Source: Massospora cicadina
Taxonomy: Eukaryota > Entomophthoromycota > Entomophthoromycetes > Entomophthorales > Entomophthoraceae
Assembly (NCBI GenBank): GCA_022478985.1
Contig: JAKSZP010006706.1
Location: forward strand, 1 to 64,000
DNA length: 64,000 bases
Direction of reading: 5' to 3'
In this document: piece after piece, positions 12,100 through 24,734 of the stretch
Numbering within the stretch: position 1 is the stretch's first letter
How the letters are laid out: the number at the start of each line of letters is the position of its first letter
Translations under genes and position numbers: made by a program
Notes under the pieces: generated by a model
The model's database searches: none
Seen by the model: the letters and a program-made list of their open reading frames with translations, nothing else
Told to the model about the DNA's origin: nothing

Positions 12100-15000
12100 G
12101 GGATTATTAATATAAGAATTAGTTATGCACGCAGTTGATAGTTACTTCAGTTTCTAAAGGCTAAATTTGATTATTTATCCCCTGAGTTTGTAAGTTATGG
12201 CGTATGGGCCATCCCAGACGGAGTCTAGTTTTTCTTCTTGAGGCTCTATATGATTGTGATAGCCTAAGATTTAATCCAAAAACTCAAACGTGGGTAAAGG
12301 TTGGCAGGATGCATTTGCTTCTTGACCTTCTCTTGTGACTGTCTTATCGAAACTTGCCATTGCCTCTGATATAAGTTGTATAATTCTTGAGCTAATCTTC
12401 TTATCACTTTTTCAGGCTCTTTAGTACTATCACTGGTAACTTCGCGAGCTAATACATCTGGAATGCTAGGATCTCTTCCATATAGGGCTTTTAAGGGTGA
12501 CATTTTGATGATATGATATAAAGTTAACCTGAAAGCTGTTAACTCTCTTGAGGATATTGGTCCCAGTGTAATGGATTGGTAGTGGCCTTCTTGCATATTA
12601 CTGAAACTGATGTTTCATTCACTCTTTCTAAGTTCCCGTTACTTTATGGGTTGTAAAGCTGAAAATAGTTGTTGAGTCAACATGTTCATAGCTAAAATTC
12701 TCAATCCTCATGAAGTAAATTTCTTACCATTTTTGCATAGCAATAACTGCGGGAAACCGTTTCTAACAAATATATTTTGACATAAGAAGTTAGCATTAGC
12801 CTTTTGGGTTGGGACCATCTAGTACTAAAAAAAAAAAGTTAGCATTAGCCTTAGTGTTCTGCGCAGGAATGGCAATTGATATGAGCCACTTTATTAAATT
12901 ATTGATCCCTGAAAGGATGTATTGATTTCTACCTGTAGATTTAGGCAATGTACCTATGACATCTAAACTGAAGGTATGGAATGGCTACTGAGGGGTCATT
13001 GGTTGATAATTGTACTTGGCCTTATGAAACGTTTGTTTTTACAAGTTATTCAAGCGTCTAAGACTTCTACTACAGAGCCCATTATTCCTTCCCAATAGTA
13101 TTGATCATTGATACATCCATAAAATTTTTTGGCTCCTTCATGTCCTAAGGTATTATGGGCTTCCATTATCATTGGTTTCTGTTCCAAATGTCACAAGTAA
13201 GGTAGCCAGTTAGTTATGACTTTCATTTATAGTAATTTATTGAGAACTTTAGTATTTTGCATGTATGGTTCAAAAATCTTTTAAACTGGATCATCTTCGT
13301 CCTCCCAAGAGTCTGACTTCATGAGTAAGTCTTTTAACTGGTCAGTTTCACTGTTTTCTAAATGTAGTAGGGGCAATCTAGTTATTCAATCTATGTTTAT
13401 ATGTTTCATTCTAGCTTGATAGATGATGTTCATATTGTAGTGATGAAGTTTGAGATCCCAATGTGCTAATCTTCTTGTTAGATTTTCATGTTTTTCAGCC
13501 CCTAAAAAGAATCATGATCTTTACAACTGTAAATTTTGTACCGTATAAGAAAACCAGAAATGTTTCACCACAAGGAGAACAGCTAAGCACTCTTTCTCAA
13601 TGTCGCTATAATTTCTCTCAGCTTTTGAAGGCGTCTTGATGTGATAGGACACCGGATGATCATTACCTCATGTCTAATTGCAAGATAATGGTTCTACAGC
13701 TAATTTGGTTGCATATGTAAACAGGATGAATAGCTTTCCTTAATATGGATCTCATAAAATGGCCTTCTTTTCAACAAATCCTTTAATGTTTCAGTTGCAG
13801 TTCTTTGCTATACCCCCACATGAAAAGGGCGTTTTTGGCAAGTAACTGGACAAGAGGTTTAGTGAGTTAAGCAAAAATAGGGACAAATTAATAATAATAT
13901 CCCATTATTTCTAAGAACATCTGTATATTTCAGATGTTCCATGGCTCAGGAATCTCTATGATAGATTTAACCTTATTGTACAAAGGTTGATTTTTCCCAC
14001 AATATGGCATGTCCTAGAAATTTTAAATCGTGTTGGAAGAATGTAAACTTAGTAGGCTTTAGTTTGACATGATTTTTATTATAATCGTTGAAAAAACTGA
14101 CTTGTTGTAATACAGTTGATCGTTAGTCTGTTTTTAACAACCCTTAAGTCATTTTATACAATCACAGCCTAGTTTGAGATCTTGCTTGATGTGATCCATC
14201 ACCAGTTAAAACAAAGTGTGAGCAATGCATAATCCCTGAGGGAGCAAGGTAAGTTGGAATAATATTTCCATGCTTATCAACACGCATTATCTTGGTCCTC
14301 AGGAGACAGATCCATCTTCCAATAGCCACTGGTAAGGTCCATCATGGAAAAGTAATTAAGATGGAGTTGGGCCAGAGCATCATCATCTCATAGAATCAGT
14401 AAGCTGTCCTTCTTAGTGAGGCTATCTAGCTTCCTGTAATTTATCACTATTCTGTGACCACCATTCTTTTCTTTAGAAGTAGCAGTTTGGATGACATTGA
14501 CCCTGGTAGGGCACAAGAAAGACAGCATTCAATATTTTCTTGAGCTTGGACTTCATATATTGCTCCTCTACTTTTAACTTCTTATATGACTTTGATCATA
14601 TCGGTGTTGAGTCTCCTATGTCAATACTATGTTCCCAGTATTTAATGTGACCATAGTTGACATCTGACGTAGAGAAACAACCCAATAGTCTTTAAGCAAT
14701 TGATGAACTTTCTCAGGTTCCTACTGATTTAACTTATCAAATATTTGGACTTGAAAATGGCGCAAATTAAATTATTGGCGGTTAGGCCAACATTAAGGTG
14801 AGTACCAATAAAATAAACCTTGTCAATTTCATCAATGGGAAGTAATTAACCTTTACTAATCTCTGGTGTTTCTTTACTTAGATATCTTTGTTTGTTAGGT
14901 TTCCAAGTAATAGCTCAGCAGGCCGCTGATAATCTGAATTGAGGGTTTCTGGTAAAACTATTGGTTAAACTCTACTGCCTTAATCGACACTAGTGATTTG

Positions 15001-15660
15001 TAGCAAGCAGTTTTAGGGTATACTCATGGTTATGTTTTTAGAGACTACTCTTTGTTCTCCTAGTTCAGTTTTTACCTCCTCAGTAGCATAAAATGGTATG
15101 TCTTCTGGCGCATCTAATGAGACGGGTAGCTTTTTCATATTTCTTCCAGAGGTAGAATATTTTAAAAAAAATTAAAAACAGTTTATTTGACCAGACAAGA
15201 GTATATAATCTTTCTGGAATCCTATTATCCAGAACAAGGGGACTTCATAGTTGAGGAGTGATAAATAACCCTCTTTCAAATTGATGACTCCTTCATATTC
15301 AATCATAAACTGTGTCCTGATAAGTATGTTATACTTGCTATTGTACAGTGCAAATGCAAGAGCTAAAGAAACAAATTTATAAACTCAAATTAGAAGGTAT
15401 AATATACACTTATCGCCTTAGTGTTGCTCGGACAGGAAGTTCTATACTCTTGAGTATATTTAAGGTTAGTTCCAAGTTTGATCTTCTTGATGAGTCGGGA
15501 TAAATAACATTGATATAGAATCCCATATCTATAGATTTTACTTAGATCTTCTGAATTACTACTTCTACTTTAGTAATGGATCCTTCAAAATTTGGCAGGA
15601 GGGCTAATACCTCTTTAAGAAGAACGTTTCATTGAGCTTTTGGGCAGTCTCAGGATATTT
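12100..15660 (-). pseudogene. Element D pol: protease, RT, RNase H, integrase
   Basis: Read right to left. The protease is at about 15640-15400: the active site reads DMG in place of DTG/DSG, and flanking sequence matches element C's protease. RT shows KEKNGGHRIVINYRKLDSLTKK pieces at about 14490-14400. RNase H has KAERNYSDIEKECLAVLL at about 13660-13540. The integrase core has PFHTFSLDVIG..PKSTGRNQYILSGI at about 12985-12855. The integrase C-terminus is open at 12264-12596 (IIKMSPLKALYGRDPSIP). Many stops separate these pieces. A small poly(A)-tailed insertion interrupts the integrase at 12804-12837. Confidence 0.88.
12787..12852 (+). repeat. Poly(A)-tailed micro-insertion with 17-bp target duplication
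   Basis: AAGTTAGCATTAGCCTT occurs at 12787-12803 and again at 12836-12852. Between them lies TTGGGTTGGGACCATCTAGT, then ACT, then an 11-A run (12827-12837). A short 3' fragment ending in poly(A) between long direct repeats is the classic mark of target-primed reverse transcription. The source RNA is not recognised. Confidence 0.75.
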
Positions 15661-15799
15661 CTTCTTGATCGCCACTATACTGTGAATGCTTGAGATGGGT
15701 ATGATTAACAGGGCAAGTTATTGATTGGCATCACTAGCCATATAATTTATCTGAGGGCACCAATTGACTTGACTGAGGTAAGTGCCTTCTGAAACCTGG

Positions 15800-18080
15800 G
15801 TGTCATTGATTTTTTCAGCGTTCAACTGATACAGAATGGTGAGCTTGGCGGGTGTACTTAAAACAATTAACCTGTGTCATTATACCCCCTTCAGAGTCAT
15901 TGCTGGAATCATTCTCAATGCATGCAAAATGAGAAATCAGCAATGGTTCACTTTCAGGCACTTTGGGTAAGTCAGCTTTAGAAATACCTGACCCTAAGCC
16001 AACTGCCCAATTCCTGCTCACCAAATGCAGGTTTCTTCTTGAAGCACATGTCCAAAAAGTGGTTGTTCTTCTTGCAATAATTAAATTTGGGCTTCTTCAA
16101 CTTCTTAGGCTTTTCTTCCACCATGATATAAACTCAGGGTTTTGTGGAAGCCTTTTTGTGAGTTCTTTTTCTGTGTATATAAACTACATTGATCAGGGCT
16201 TATTTTATTTCTAAGATATAATTAAAGCTTCATTTGAATGATGTGATGTGCATGATTAGGTCTGGGTTACTATGTAAATCAGCAAAGACAGCGGCTACAG
16301 AAGTCTCTAATGCAAGAATCTTTGAGGTCAACAGCGTTTAGGCCTCAATAAAGAAGCAACCTGAAAATTTGGCCAGGGTTTTATTTTAAATAGCGCAATT
16401 CTCATGAAGACCTGATTATTAATACTCAAGCTTTGCTTGTAACCGAATTCTTTGCTGAGCACTTTCTTCAGTTTTATTAAAGGTGTCCAGGTCGTCCATG
16501 TGAGGTACCATAACCTCTTGAGCCATACAGCTTAAACAGGATAAAATATACTTTACCTTTTGATATTTAGTTGCACTTTACATTGTGGCTTCATAGACGT
16601 AGAGGAAAGATGTGATATTTTCTTTGCCTGGTGTAAAATTATCCTTAAACGCAGGTTTAAAATCATTGGCCTTTAATCCTGTGAAGACATGTACTCCAGG
16701 AGCTTTGAATTCAGTAATTTTTTTACATGTGTCAATTTGTTTAACTTGACGTGAGAGTTGATGTATATGAGCTTGTAGAGAATCAAGATGTTATTCCATT
16801 CCCTCTAACATAAGTCCTGGTGAGACATCCAGCAGATTAATTCTTCTTTAAAAAACAACTTTATCATTCTCCAAGTTCCTAACGCAGATGTAAAGATCAT
16901 GAATTTGTTGATGAGCGGATAAGCGGTAGGTTTTCAAGAGTTTGTTCTCATCCTTATATAAATACAATGCGGCAAATAAAGTCCTCCTTCATATCATTGC
17001 ATTCTGTGCTTTGAGAAGGCTTGTTGTCCTTAACTTTCAGCTCTTCTGTAAGTTTATTCCAGCGTTTCTCAGCTTCATTGTGGTGACAGTTGACTTGATT
17101 GATATCTCCTTGACTAGGTGATTTTCCTCACATGTCACTCTCCAATTTTATGAGTCGCTCAGTAATAAAATGAGTAGATGCTTGAGTTGCACAGGATGCC
17201 AGATCTTGCTCAACATGGGCCATTCAGGAAATAACAATTTTAGGTTCTGATTTAGTTTTGGAGATTCAATGGACCTTAAAAACATCATTTCGTCATAGGG
17301 CTTTTTCTAGCCAGAACTTGAGAAGGGTGATCTGTATTTCCTCCTGATTATGGCTAGTGAAGCTTGAGCCTCCCTTTTACCATACTCTTCAATATTTTAT
17401 CTTCAGGCATCTTGCGGAAAAGGCGTCATTATAATCTCTAAGTATTTTTGTTTAAATCCATAATGTCCTTTCAGAGAAACTTTATAGCTACTCTACATAC
17501 TTTATAACACTGGAATAAATAGTACCTATTCAATTATGAGTTGGATAGTATAGGAGTGAACACTTCAATCAGTTAGGTAGACAACCCCCTATACTTTGTG
17601 ATGCTAAGTTTTATACTTTTTCAAAGCCAGCCGTAAGGCCCCTTGGTATTAATATAATTGTAAAGATCCTCATTATGGACTCCCAATAGGTGCACGATAT
17701 AATAAAGTGCTGGGTGTACAATTAAATGATATAGTGAGATAGATTTGCAAATAAAAAGTTTGTCTCTGGGTGAACATCTAATTTATAAAGGTCATGAGAG
17801 TTCTGTTCATGGCAGCTGCCCTTTTGTGGCTGTCTCTTTCTCCTAGGGTAATGACTCCACGAATCAAGTCTCAAACTCCTTCTTTGGAAACCCAAATTAA
17901 ACATGAGATTTATAAAATGTCCATTAGATTTTCTTGAGCTTCTTTATATGTGACAATGGGCAGATTTTCCATTCATTCATCTTCTTCACAAACCCATTGT
18001 CACCCAGCGAGTCACACTATCAATTGGATCATCTTCCATGGTGCAATTATTTATGTGCATTTATCATCAAGCATTGGATA
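15800..18080 (-). pseudogene. Element D gag
   Basis: Occupies the interval between the primer binding site (18089-18101) and the protease. A zinc-knuckle remnant lies at about 16085-16030 (FNYCKKNNHFLDMCFKKK): the second Cys, His and last Cys are in register, but the first Cys is gone. The only sizeable open pieces are at 15815-16024 and 17722-17904, and stops are frequent. Gag would form the particle and bind RNA through the knuckle. Assignment rests on position and the knuckle. Confidence 0.7.
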
Positions 18081-18088
18081 AGACCTAT

Positions 18089-18101
18089 GTAGTGAGCACC
18101 A
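18089..18101 (-). promoter_or_regulatory. Primer binding site of element D
   Basis: On the minus strand TGGTGCTCACTAC starts three bases inside the 5' LTR. It is identical to the sites of elements C, E and F, implying the same primer tRNA. Confidence 0.85.
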
Positions 18102-18104
18102 GAT

Positions 18105-18868
18105 TGTTGGGCTTCCATTTTAGTGGCTCGATGTTGGAGTGCCTAATAATCCCAACATTCAATACTTAAAGAATTCTAAGTCTCATGATAATTATAGTAT
18201 ATAATTTTTTGAGGGTGGCAAGTCAAAGTTAAGTCCTATCAACTAGAGTAGTTGTCCTATGATAAGTATGGTGAAAGGGACTTATTAAAGTCAAGTACCA
18301 AAAAGAGGTGTATAATTAATAACATAACTTTTTTAGTATAGAAAAGTGGATTTTATATGCTACATTTTGCAATATAAACCCCAAAAAGAAAAAGTGCTTT
18401 ATAAAATTAATGGATAGGGGAATCCTGATGGGATGCTCTAGGTCAGTCAATTCATTTAGATTGTACAATGACTTTGTACATATTCTTGATAGGGAGAAAA
18501 GATATCTTGAATGTACTAAGTCAGATGAGACTTGGTATCACTTAGGTTAATCAATGACAGATTCTCAATTCTTATCAATTTGCAAGGTTATCTTTATTTA
18601 CTACCTTGAGTTCCACCTAATGTAATGGTCGCTAGACATTTTGATAGGCCTTAATTTCTATCAAACAAACTTCATTTTGAGGTATTTTGGACTCAATTTG
18701 TCCCATGGAATTTTCATAGTAATAGATTGAGCCTTACCAAACACTGATTTTCCATATAATCAATTATGTAACTTATATATCCTCTTCATTGGTATAGGCA
18801 TTGATTATCTCATGGGAGTCAATTGCTTGGTATTCTTCCCATCATGTACAGTATTTTGATATTTGACA
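18105..18868 (-). repeat. 5' LTR of element D
   Basis: 764 bp, paired with 11308-12075, next to the primer binding site and followed by the ACATT duplication. Confidence 0.9.
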
Positions 18869-19916
18869 ACATTATTCTAACTGTTATAATCTCCTGTAAC
18901 AAGACAGCGCAAACAGCCAAATAAGAGATATCACACACCATAATGAAATGTTTGTCCTCATTAACATGATCTAGAGTGGGTGCATAAGTAAAGGTTTTCA
19001 TATGGCAAAAACGCTTGTTGCCACTGAGACAATTAAATGAATGGTGCCTTCTTGCCAGTGATTGGGACTAAGGTAGACGTGAGCTCATAGATGCTTCTCA
19101 AAAATTTTATCAAAAAGATGACAAACCTAATAAAACTGAAAAAGTCTTATCCATGTCACAGGGTAGCCTAAAAACAGATGTCTTCCATTTTTAAGACGTG
19201 ACGGCTTGACTATCTTTTAAGTAAAATTTTCACCAGGAATTAAACTTTATCCTTCATAAAACTCACATATGGACGTTTAATCATATATGCCCGCTTTGTG
19301 GAGTACTGTAGCCACAGCCACTAAATCTTTTGCATGTTTTTCAGCAGAAAGTGAGTCAAATTAAAATATTGTTGCCATATACTAAAGCACAGGCAACCTA
19401 AAACCCCCCAGAGCGTTATCAATGAGGCTCTGAAAACTGCTGGCACATTCCTGAATATAAAATTATTTTCCTTAAATTGGTTAATTCCATAATGTGTGTG
19501 GATTAATACCCCCTATTCCTGATCAGATTTACCCCACACTTGGTGGAATGCTTTTATGAAGTCATATTTTGAGAAGACTTTGGATTTTAAAATTGCTTAG
19601 AAATAGTACCCTTGATGGGTAGGGGTATAAATCTGGGACCTTAACATTTTTCAAGTGCTATAGTTTACACAATGTTTAGGGTGCCATCAGGTTTTTGAGA
19701 AAGAAATCACTGGATATTTTGGAGGGCTTATTAATCATTTACCCCTCCACTATCAAACATTGATGCATTCTTTGAGATTCTGATTCTCTTTTGATGTTTA
19801 GGGTTATAATAGACAATTATTTTGATAAGGCCAATCATCAGCTGAAAGCTCAGATCTAACTCTGAGTGCCTTGGTAGACGATTGTCACCTTTTACATCAA
19901 AAATACTTTTAAAGAG
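18869..19916 (-). pseudogene. Older Ty3/Gypsy RT-RNase H fragment
   Basis: Minus-strand remnant interrupted by element D on its left and element B on its right. RNase H start is visible at about 19005-18890 (LDHVNEDKHFIMVCDISYLAVCAVLLQE; catalytic Asp retained). RT sequence runs from about 19910 (LPRHSELDLSFQL, VYYNPKH) leftward with scattered motifs and many stops. Its upstream gag/protease should continue to the right of element B (from 24735). Its downstream integrase should have lain to the left of element D, where I find only repeat T. Confidence 0.75.
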
Positions 19917-20696
19917 TGTTGTAATTTGGTACAACTAACTATATGAACAATTTGATTATATCATTAAGCATTATTTTTGGCTAACCTTAGATGGAGGTTT
20001 CTATCAAAATTAATTTTTTCACCAGTGTTATTTTAGTGTGTCTCAATCTGTCATAGTAAACTATGCACTTGACACCATCACTAATTACAGGTATTTTAAA
20101 ATAGTACATTCATGACCTCGCCTCCCCACTGGCTCTAATCCAAGATTCATTATTTACTTCAATTTACCTTGCAATATGGCCGTGTTAATCAAAAAACTTT
20201 ATATAACTATTTATTATTTGTTCTCTAGCCGTAACGCCAGATATGTCATAAATTTGATTTTATTATAATCAACCTTTTCATAATATTATTATAAAATTGT
20301 CACTATTTTTTGCTGATTTGCCTGTCGCCTTAGAACAATCATGCAAGCGCGCAATATTCCTAAGAGCATTTTGGTTGCCAAAATCTCGTTACAGTAAGAA
20401 CATAAGTCAAGGGATAATTCTATTAAGAAGGAATTAGGATTGGATTAAGATTGGATTTTAGTTGGTTGTTGCTGAAGACAGCATGGCTAAAAAACAACAC
20501 CTGCAAGCCCTTTCACTATTGTCTATATTATTATATGGTGTGCGTTATTTTATATTAATAAAAGCCCCTTTTAGCAATAAGATTTGGATTATTTGATTTT
20601 CTCTCTCATGGTTCTGTCATCATACAGAAAAACTGTTAATTAAGTGATAACTTACCTGTGCCATTGTGATATGATGCCTATGCGTCAATTGTAACT
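19917..20696 (+). repeat. 5' LTR of element B
   Basis: 780 bp, aligned with 23455-24734 once the nested LTR is removed: ATATGAACAATTT, GGTTCTGTCATCAT and ACCTGTGCCATTG are shared. No convincing TGGT-type primer binding site follows; the sequence after it is TTTGTTAGTTAGTACAAGAG. Confidence 0.85.
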
Positions 20697-20699
20697 TTT

Positions 20700-22270
20700 G
20701 TTAGTTAGTACAAGAGACTTTTTGCTGTTATATAAACTGACTGTTTACTATGGATTATTATAGCTTGTATGCTGTAGCGGCTGACTCTGAGATAGCAGAC
20801 ATTCTATAGTAGAATAATCTCCATATTGACAGCGTGGAGTTAACACTGGAGAGATCAGTGACTTCTTTATAACACCTTTATTGGTAGATTGACTCCCTTC
20901 ATCTCTTATACAGATATTAAGGGCAGGAAATATTAACTTGAATTTGCGCATTTTGCTTTGTATTATTAAACAAATAAGGTTGAACAATCCAAGGTAGAGC
21001 TCCATCTGCTTACTAACTTGTTGACTCAAGTTCTATAAGAACTCATAAATAAATTATGGATATGTATACTTGTGCATAGCGGAAATTATCCCCTGAAAAT
21101 GTGTGTCTGCTTCAGATTTTAATTCCACCAAAACTGAAATCCCAGGCAATGAGGTGGCAATTTCGGCCATTTTCCCTGCTATCTTTACTTTAACAAACAC
21201 TTATGGTATTCCTTGAAGAAGCAGTACTCCAGGATCCTCATATTAGGCTACACCAGCAGCCATTCCTAGTGCTGCTCCTGGACGCCTACAGGTGCTACCA
21301 TGGCGGTCTCTGCTCCTGTTAATATCATCTCTCACATTGCCAATATAAATCGTTCAGCAGGTTCTTTGCACCATAACCAGTACCATGCGCTTGATAATTA
21401 TCATTAAGTGAACTTAGTTACCCCTTACCTAAATTTGATAATAAGGGGAACATTTCCACCATTATGCAGTTATCTAAGGTTTTATGTGGAATGCGGATGA
21501 CTAGGAAACCTGGCCACATTACTAAACATATTGGACCCCATTGACCAAGCTTTAATAATTTCAAAGAATTGTGAAGCTAACATGTCATACTTTATTGGAT
21601 AAGACGTTTTTGTAAATGAGTTTTGTCAAATAGAACTGATGATTATATTAATCCGCTTGTCTCTCTATATGCTTTAAAGATGGCGAAGAAGTTATACACT
21701 CAACCAATTGCCTAACTATGAAGCTCAGTTGTTATATAGGGCCAAAATTCTGAGTCATTAAAGGCTCATACCGCTTTCCATTAAGCCTTTGAGCCTTATA
21801 AGTACTTATATTGAGCCATGCTATCAGTTTTAAATAATAAGAACACCATAACTTAAATGTTGAATTATTTCCGCTTCTGCATCATCACTTTTGACGCGCC
21901 TCATACTGGATATTAAAGTGCCCAGACTTTGCCTCACTACTTTACAAAGGAACCTAGTATTTGATATGTGATATTGACCACAGGTAATGATATAGTAAAC
22001 CCCTTGGTGGAGTTAAAATGATATTTTACTTCTGCTATAAGTTCTTAATCCCATCTAGAGAATTAAACGACAATGAACACTGCTTCTCAGCAAAACTACT
22101 AAAAGTTAGGATGCTTTGGCATTGAATTCACAACAAGTAATCATAGAAAAGGAGTTATCTATACCTTCGCGGCCACAGGCAAATAGTGACCTACTTACTT
22201 ACCTAAGCTAATCTGATACTTTGATGTTCATTATAAAACAGCTATAAAAATATATGACAAGTGTACTTAT
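20700..22270 (+). pseudogene. Element B gag region (inferred by position)
   Basis: No intact frame. The stretch between the 5' LTR and the protease remnant is where gag belongs, and translated pieces around 21430-21850 are loosely gag-like. No zinc knuckle was found. The open minus-strand frame at 20748-21029 has no family signature. Confidence 0.4.
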
Positions 22271-22505
22271 GTTGATATTAGCATGGACAACATTAGCGTT
22301 CTAGCAACTTTAGAAAGCATTGCGCCCATCCAATATTTCTCCTCTACACTAATAGAGAAATTTGGGATTATACCGGTTATTTCTCATTGCAAGGAACATG
22401 GAACTGCAGGTCTCAATGCCACTACCTTAATAAAAGCTTATAGCTCCTTACTTCTGCATTTTGACCATAGTAGTGCCTGCACCTGCCATAGTTTTAACTC
22501 ATGAT
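22270..22505 (+). pseudogene. Element B protease remnant
   Basis: Open for about 73 codons. The piece STLIEKFGIIP..EHGTAGLNATTLIKAYSSL lines up with element C's protease (SKLIKK..LVP..EFGTAGPNNTRAIGAYSSL). The active-site Asp region upstream is not preserved in a readable form. Confidence 0.7.
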
Positions 22506-23139
22506 AACTATGAGATACTTATTATTACTTCTTTTATGAGATTATATGGGCTTAAAGCCATCTTTGAAGGCAATACTTTGTTTATGGTAGGACAAAATAA
22601 CTTATATCTATTATATTAAGAAAAAACAATGATAAGCCTTGTACTTCCTTACCTGTTTTACTAAAGAATAGGGATAGCATAATCCCACTGCAATACTGGA
22701 AGGGATGACTTTGTACCATGCTATTCCCAACCCAAATTGCTGATTCCACTGGAATACCACTGCAAATGAAATAAAGTCTGACTATTACATTGAGCCACCA
22801 AACCCTAGTGGGAACTAATTTTAAATTTACTACTTCCTGAGGGTTTATATGGAAAAATTTGGCCCTCAAATAAACAATCCTAAATAGATCCATCATGGCA
22901 CCTATTATTATCAATCTTTGTCATTTTAAAAAATTTTGTGTTATTCTAAACATTTGGTACATCTTAGTCTAATTAAGAACCATCAACTCATCACTAATGT
23001 TTCTGTATTGACACTAGCTAATGAAGTAAAAGCACAATTATGAGCCCACTAGTTTAAATTTACCCTGAAAGATCTCGATAAAATTAGTAATCTAAAAAAT
23101 ACTTTGCCCCAATCTACCAAAAATGTATCAAAAAACTAG

Positions 23140-23340
23140 TAACCAAGTAAGGAATAAGAAAAAGCGTATATCACAACTCACCTTAGTCTTGGGAGATTTG
23201 GTGCATTATGATGCCAATCATGGATCTCATGGAAACATGATACCTAATTGAAACGGCCTATTTAAATTTCAGAGAACATGGCTACCAATATCTAAACCCT
23301 TAAACACTCAAAGAAGGGTTATATTGTTTATCTGATGCAT
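23140..23340 (+). pseudogene. Element B integrase C-terminal tether
   Basis: LTLVLGDLVHYDANHGSHGN followed by N*NGLFKF matches the usual integrase tail in which a basic stretch is followed by GPF. It comes only about 640 bases after the protease remnant, so RT, RNase H and the integrase core have been deleted. Confidence 0.6.
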
Positions 23341-23454
23341 GCCAAGTTTCTTATGCAATATCCTCCTTGCACCAGCATGAAGACCACACTTCTCTATAAC
23401 TAATCTGACCCCCACTCATTTCTTTCCCACTATTGTCTGGTCAAATGAGGAAAA

Positions 23455-24734
23455 TGTTGTAATTTTCTCTGACCAACCATATGAACAATTTAATTCTTTG
23501 CTTATTTATATAATTGACTATTTTTAGATAAAGGTTTTGATCGACATTGGCTTTCTGCAAATGTTAATCTTATTTATTGCAATCTTTCATAGTGAACTAC
23601 ATTAATCAGAGACCATCAATGATTATAGGTATTAATAACTTTAACATAATGACTATGTTGAGAAATTGGTATGGATGGATGGATGATAAGCCATATATTT
23701 GGCTGATTGTATTTTACTAGTTGAGATGGGCCTCAAGATTTGGGTGGTAGATTATGTCAACTAGAAGAAAATTGATTGAAGTGATAATAGTTCAGTTAAC
23801 AGAGGGAATTCCGCTGAATCCTAGATGGTGGGAAAACCACCTAAAATTGTAGCGAGTAGATAGAGTACTTTCTGATGGTTCATAATCAACCAATAATATC
23901 GAAGATTAAGAACCAAATGAGAGAATGAAAGGGAGAGGTCTTTTGGAAGAGAAGAGAGAAGGAAAATGGTTGGCTGAAGTAGTCCATTATTTTATATATT
24001 AAATAAACTGTTATTCATTGGGGCAATAGCTCCTTAATTGTTACTTTATTATCTATTACCAAGTATTGACAATCTTCATATTGTCCATCCGTTGCTCAGT
24101 GGTGCTGAACCTGTGCAACCAGCCTATAAGATTTTATCAATACCGCTAAAAGTTAACAACCTCACCACCCCACTGGAGCTAAACCCAGGTTTGTTTGATT
24201 ACATTTTGTTTTCTTCCTCCTAGCCGTGGTAAACAATCACTTTATATATATCATTACTCTCTGGTCAAAACGGCGCTGAAAATGAAGCATAAATTTTTTA
24301 TTATCTTGGTCTTTCCCTTTTGGCAGCATAGAAGTACGCTAATTGTTCCACTCTTTTCCATGTCTTTCCAGAACAATTATGTGAGCGCCTAATATTCTAA
24401 GAACAGCTTGGTTACCAAGTACTGATACCAATAAAAACCCATGATTTTACTAGGATATAAAGAAGTTCTAAAGATTGAGAAGAAATCAATATTATCTCAG
24501 TTGGTAGTTGCTGAATACAGAATGACTAAGAAAAAACAAAACCTGTAAGTTCTTCCACATTTTTCAGTATTAGATACTAGGGTGTGCAATATTTTATTTA
24601 AAGAAACTTTTAAAGTAAATTTAGGATTAGTTCCCTTTTTTTCTCAGGGTTCTGTCATCATTTAGAATGCCTGTTAGTTAAGTGTAAACCTACCTGTGCC
24701 ATTGAAGCATGACGCCAAAGCGCCTATTGTAATA
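23455..24734 (+). repeat. 3' LTR of element B, split by a family X LTR
   Basis: Two halves, 23455-23655 and 24159-24734, together about 777 bp and matching the 780-bp 5' LTR. It follows a purine run (AATGAGGAAAA) that serves as polypurine tract. Confidence 0.85.
23656..24158 (+). repeat. Solo LTR, family X, nested in element B's 3' LTR
   Basis: 503 bp starting TGTTGAG and ending AAAGTTAACA. It matches 6441-7040 and 2048-2594 through ATATTGTC..TTGCTCAGTGGT and ATACCGCTAAAAGTT. The uninterrupted 5' LTR of B (near 20110) shows the empty site. It has no interior of its own, so it is a recombination product. Confidence 0.8.

Larger units (their letters stand above)
11308..18868 (-). mobile_element. 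Ty3/Gypsy element D, complete but decayed
   Basis: A 7561-bp element on the minus strand. Its two LTRs (11308-12075 and 18105-18868) share termini TGTTGGGCTTCC and an end in ACA. It is flanked by a perfect 5-bp duplication, ACATT at 11303-11307 and 18869-18873. The primer binding site lies inside the right LTR, which is therefore the 5' LTR. Order on the minus strand: LTR, PBS, gag with knuckle, protease, RT, RNase H, integrase, LTR. Its protease region resembles that of elements C and B, so these are related lineages. Confidence 0.92.
19917..24734 (+). mobile_element. Ty3/Gypsy element B, internally deleted
   Basis: Plus-strand element with LTRs at 19917-20696 and 23455-24734, starting TGTTGTAATTT. 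Flanking 5-mers are AAGAG (19912-19916) and AAGGG (24735-24739), one transition apart, which fits an aged duplication. The interior (20697-23454) holds gag-like sequence, a protease remnant and an integrase C-terminus; RT and most of the integrase are missing. A 503-bp family X LTR is inserted in its 3' LTR. It sits inside the older minus-strand RT remnant. Confidence 0.82.
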
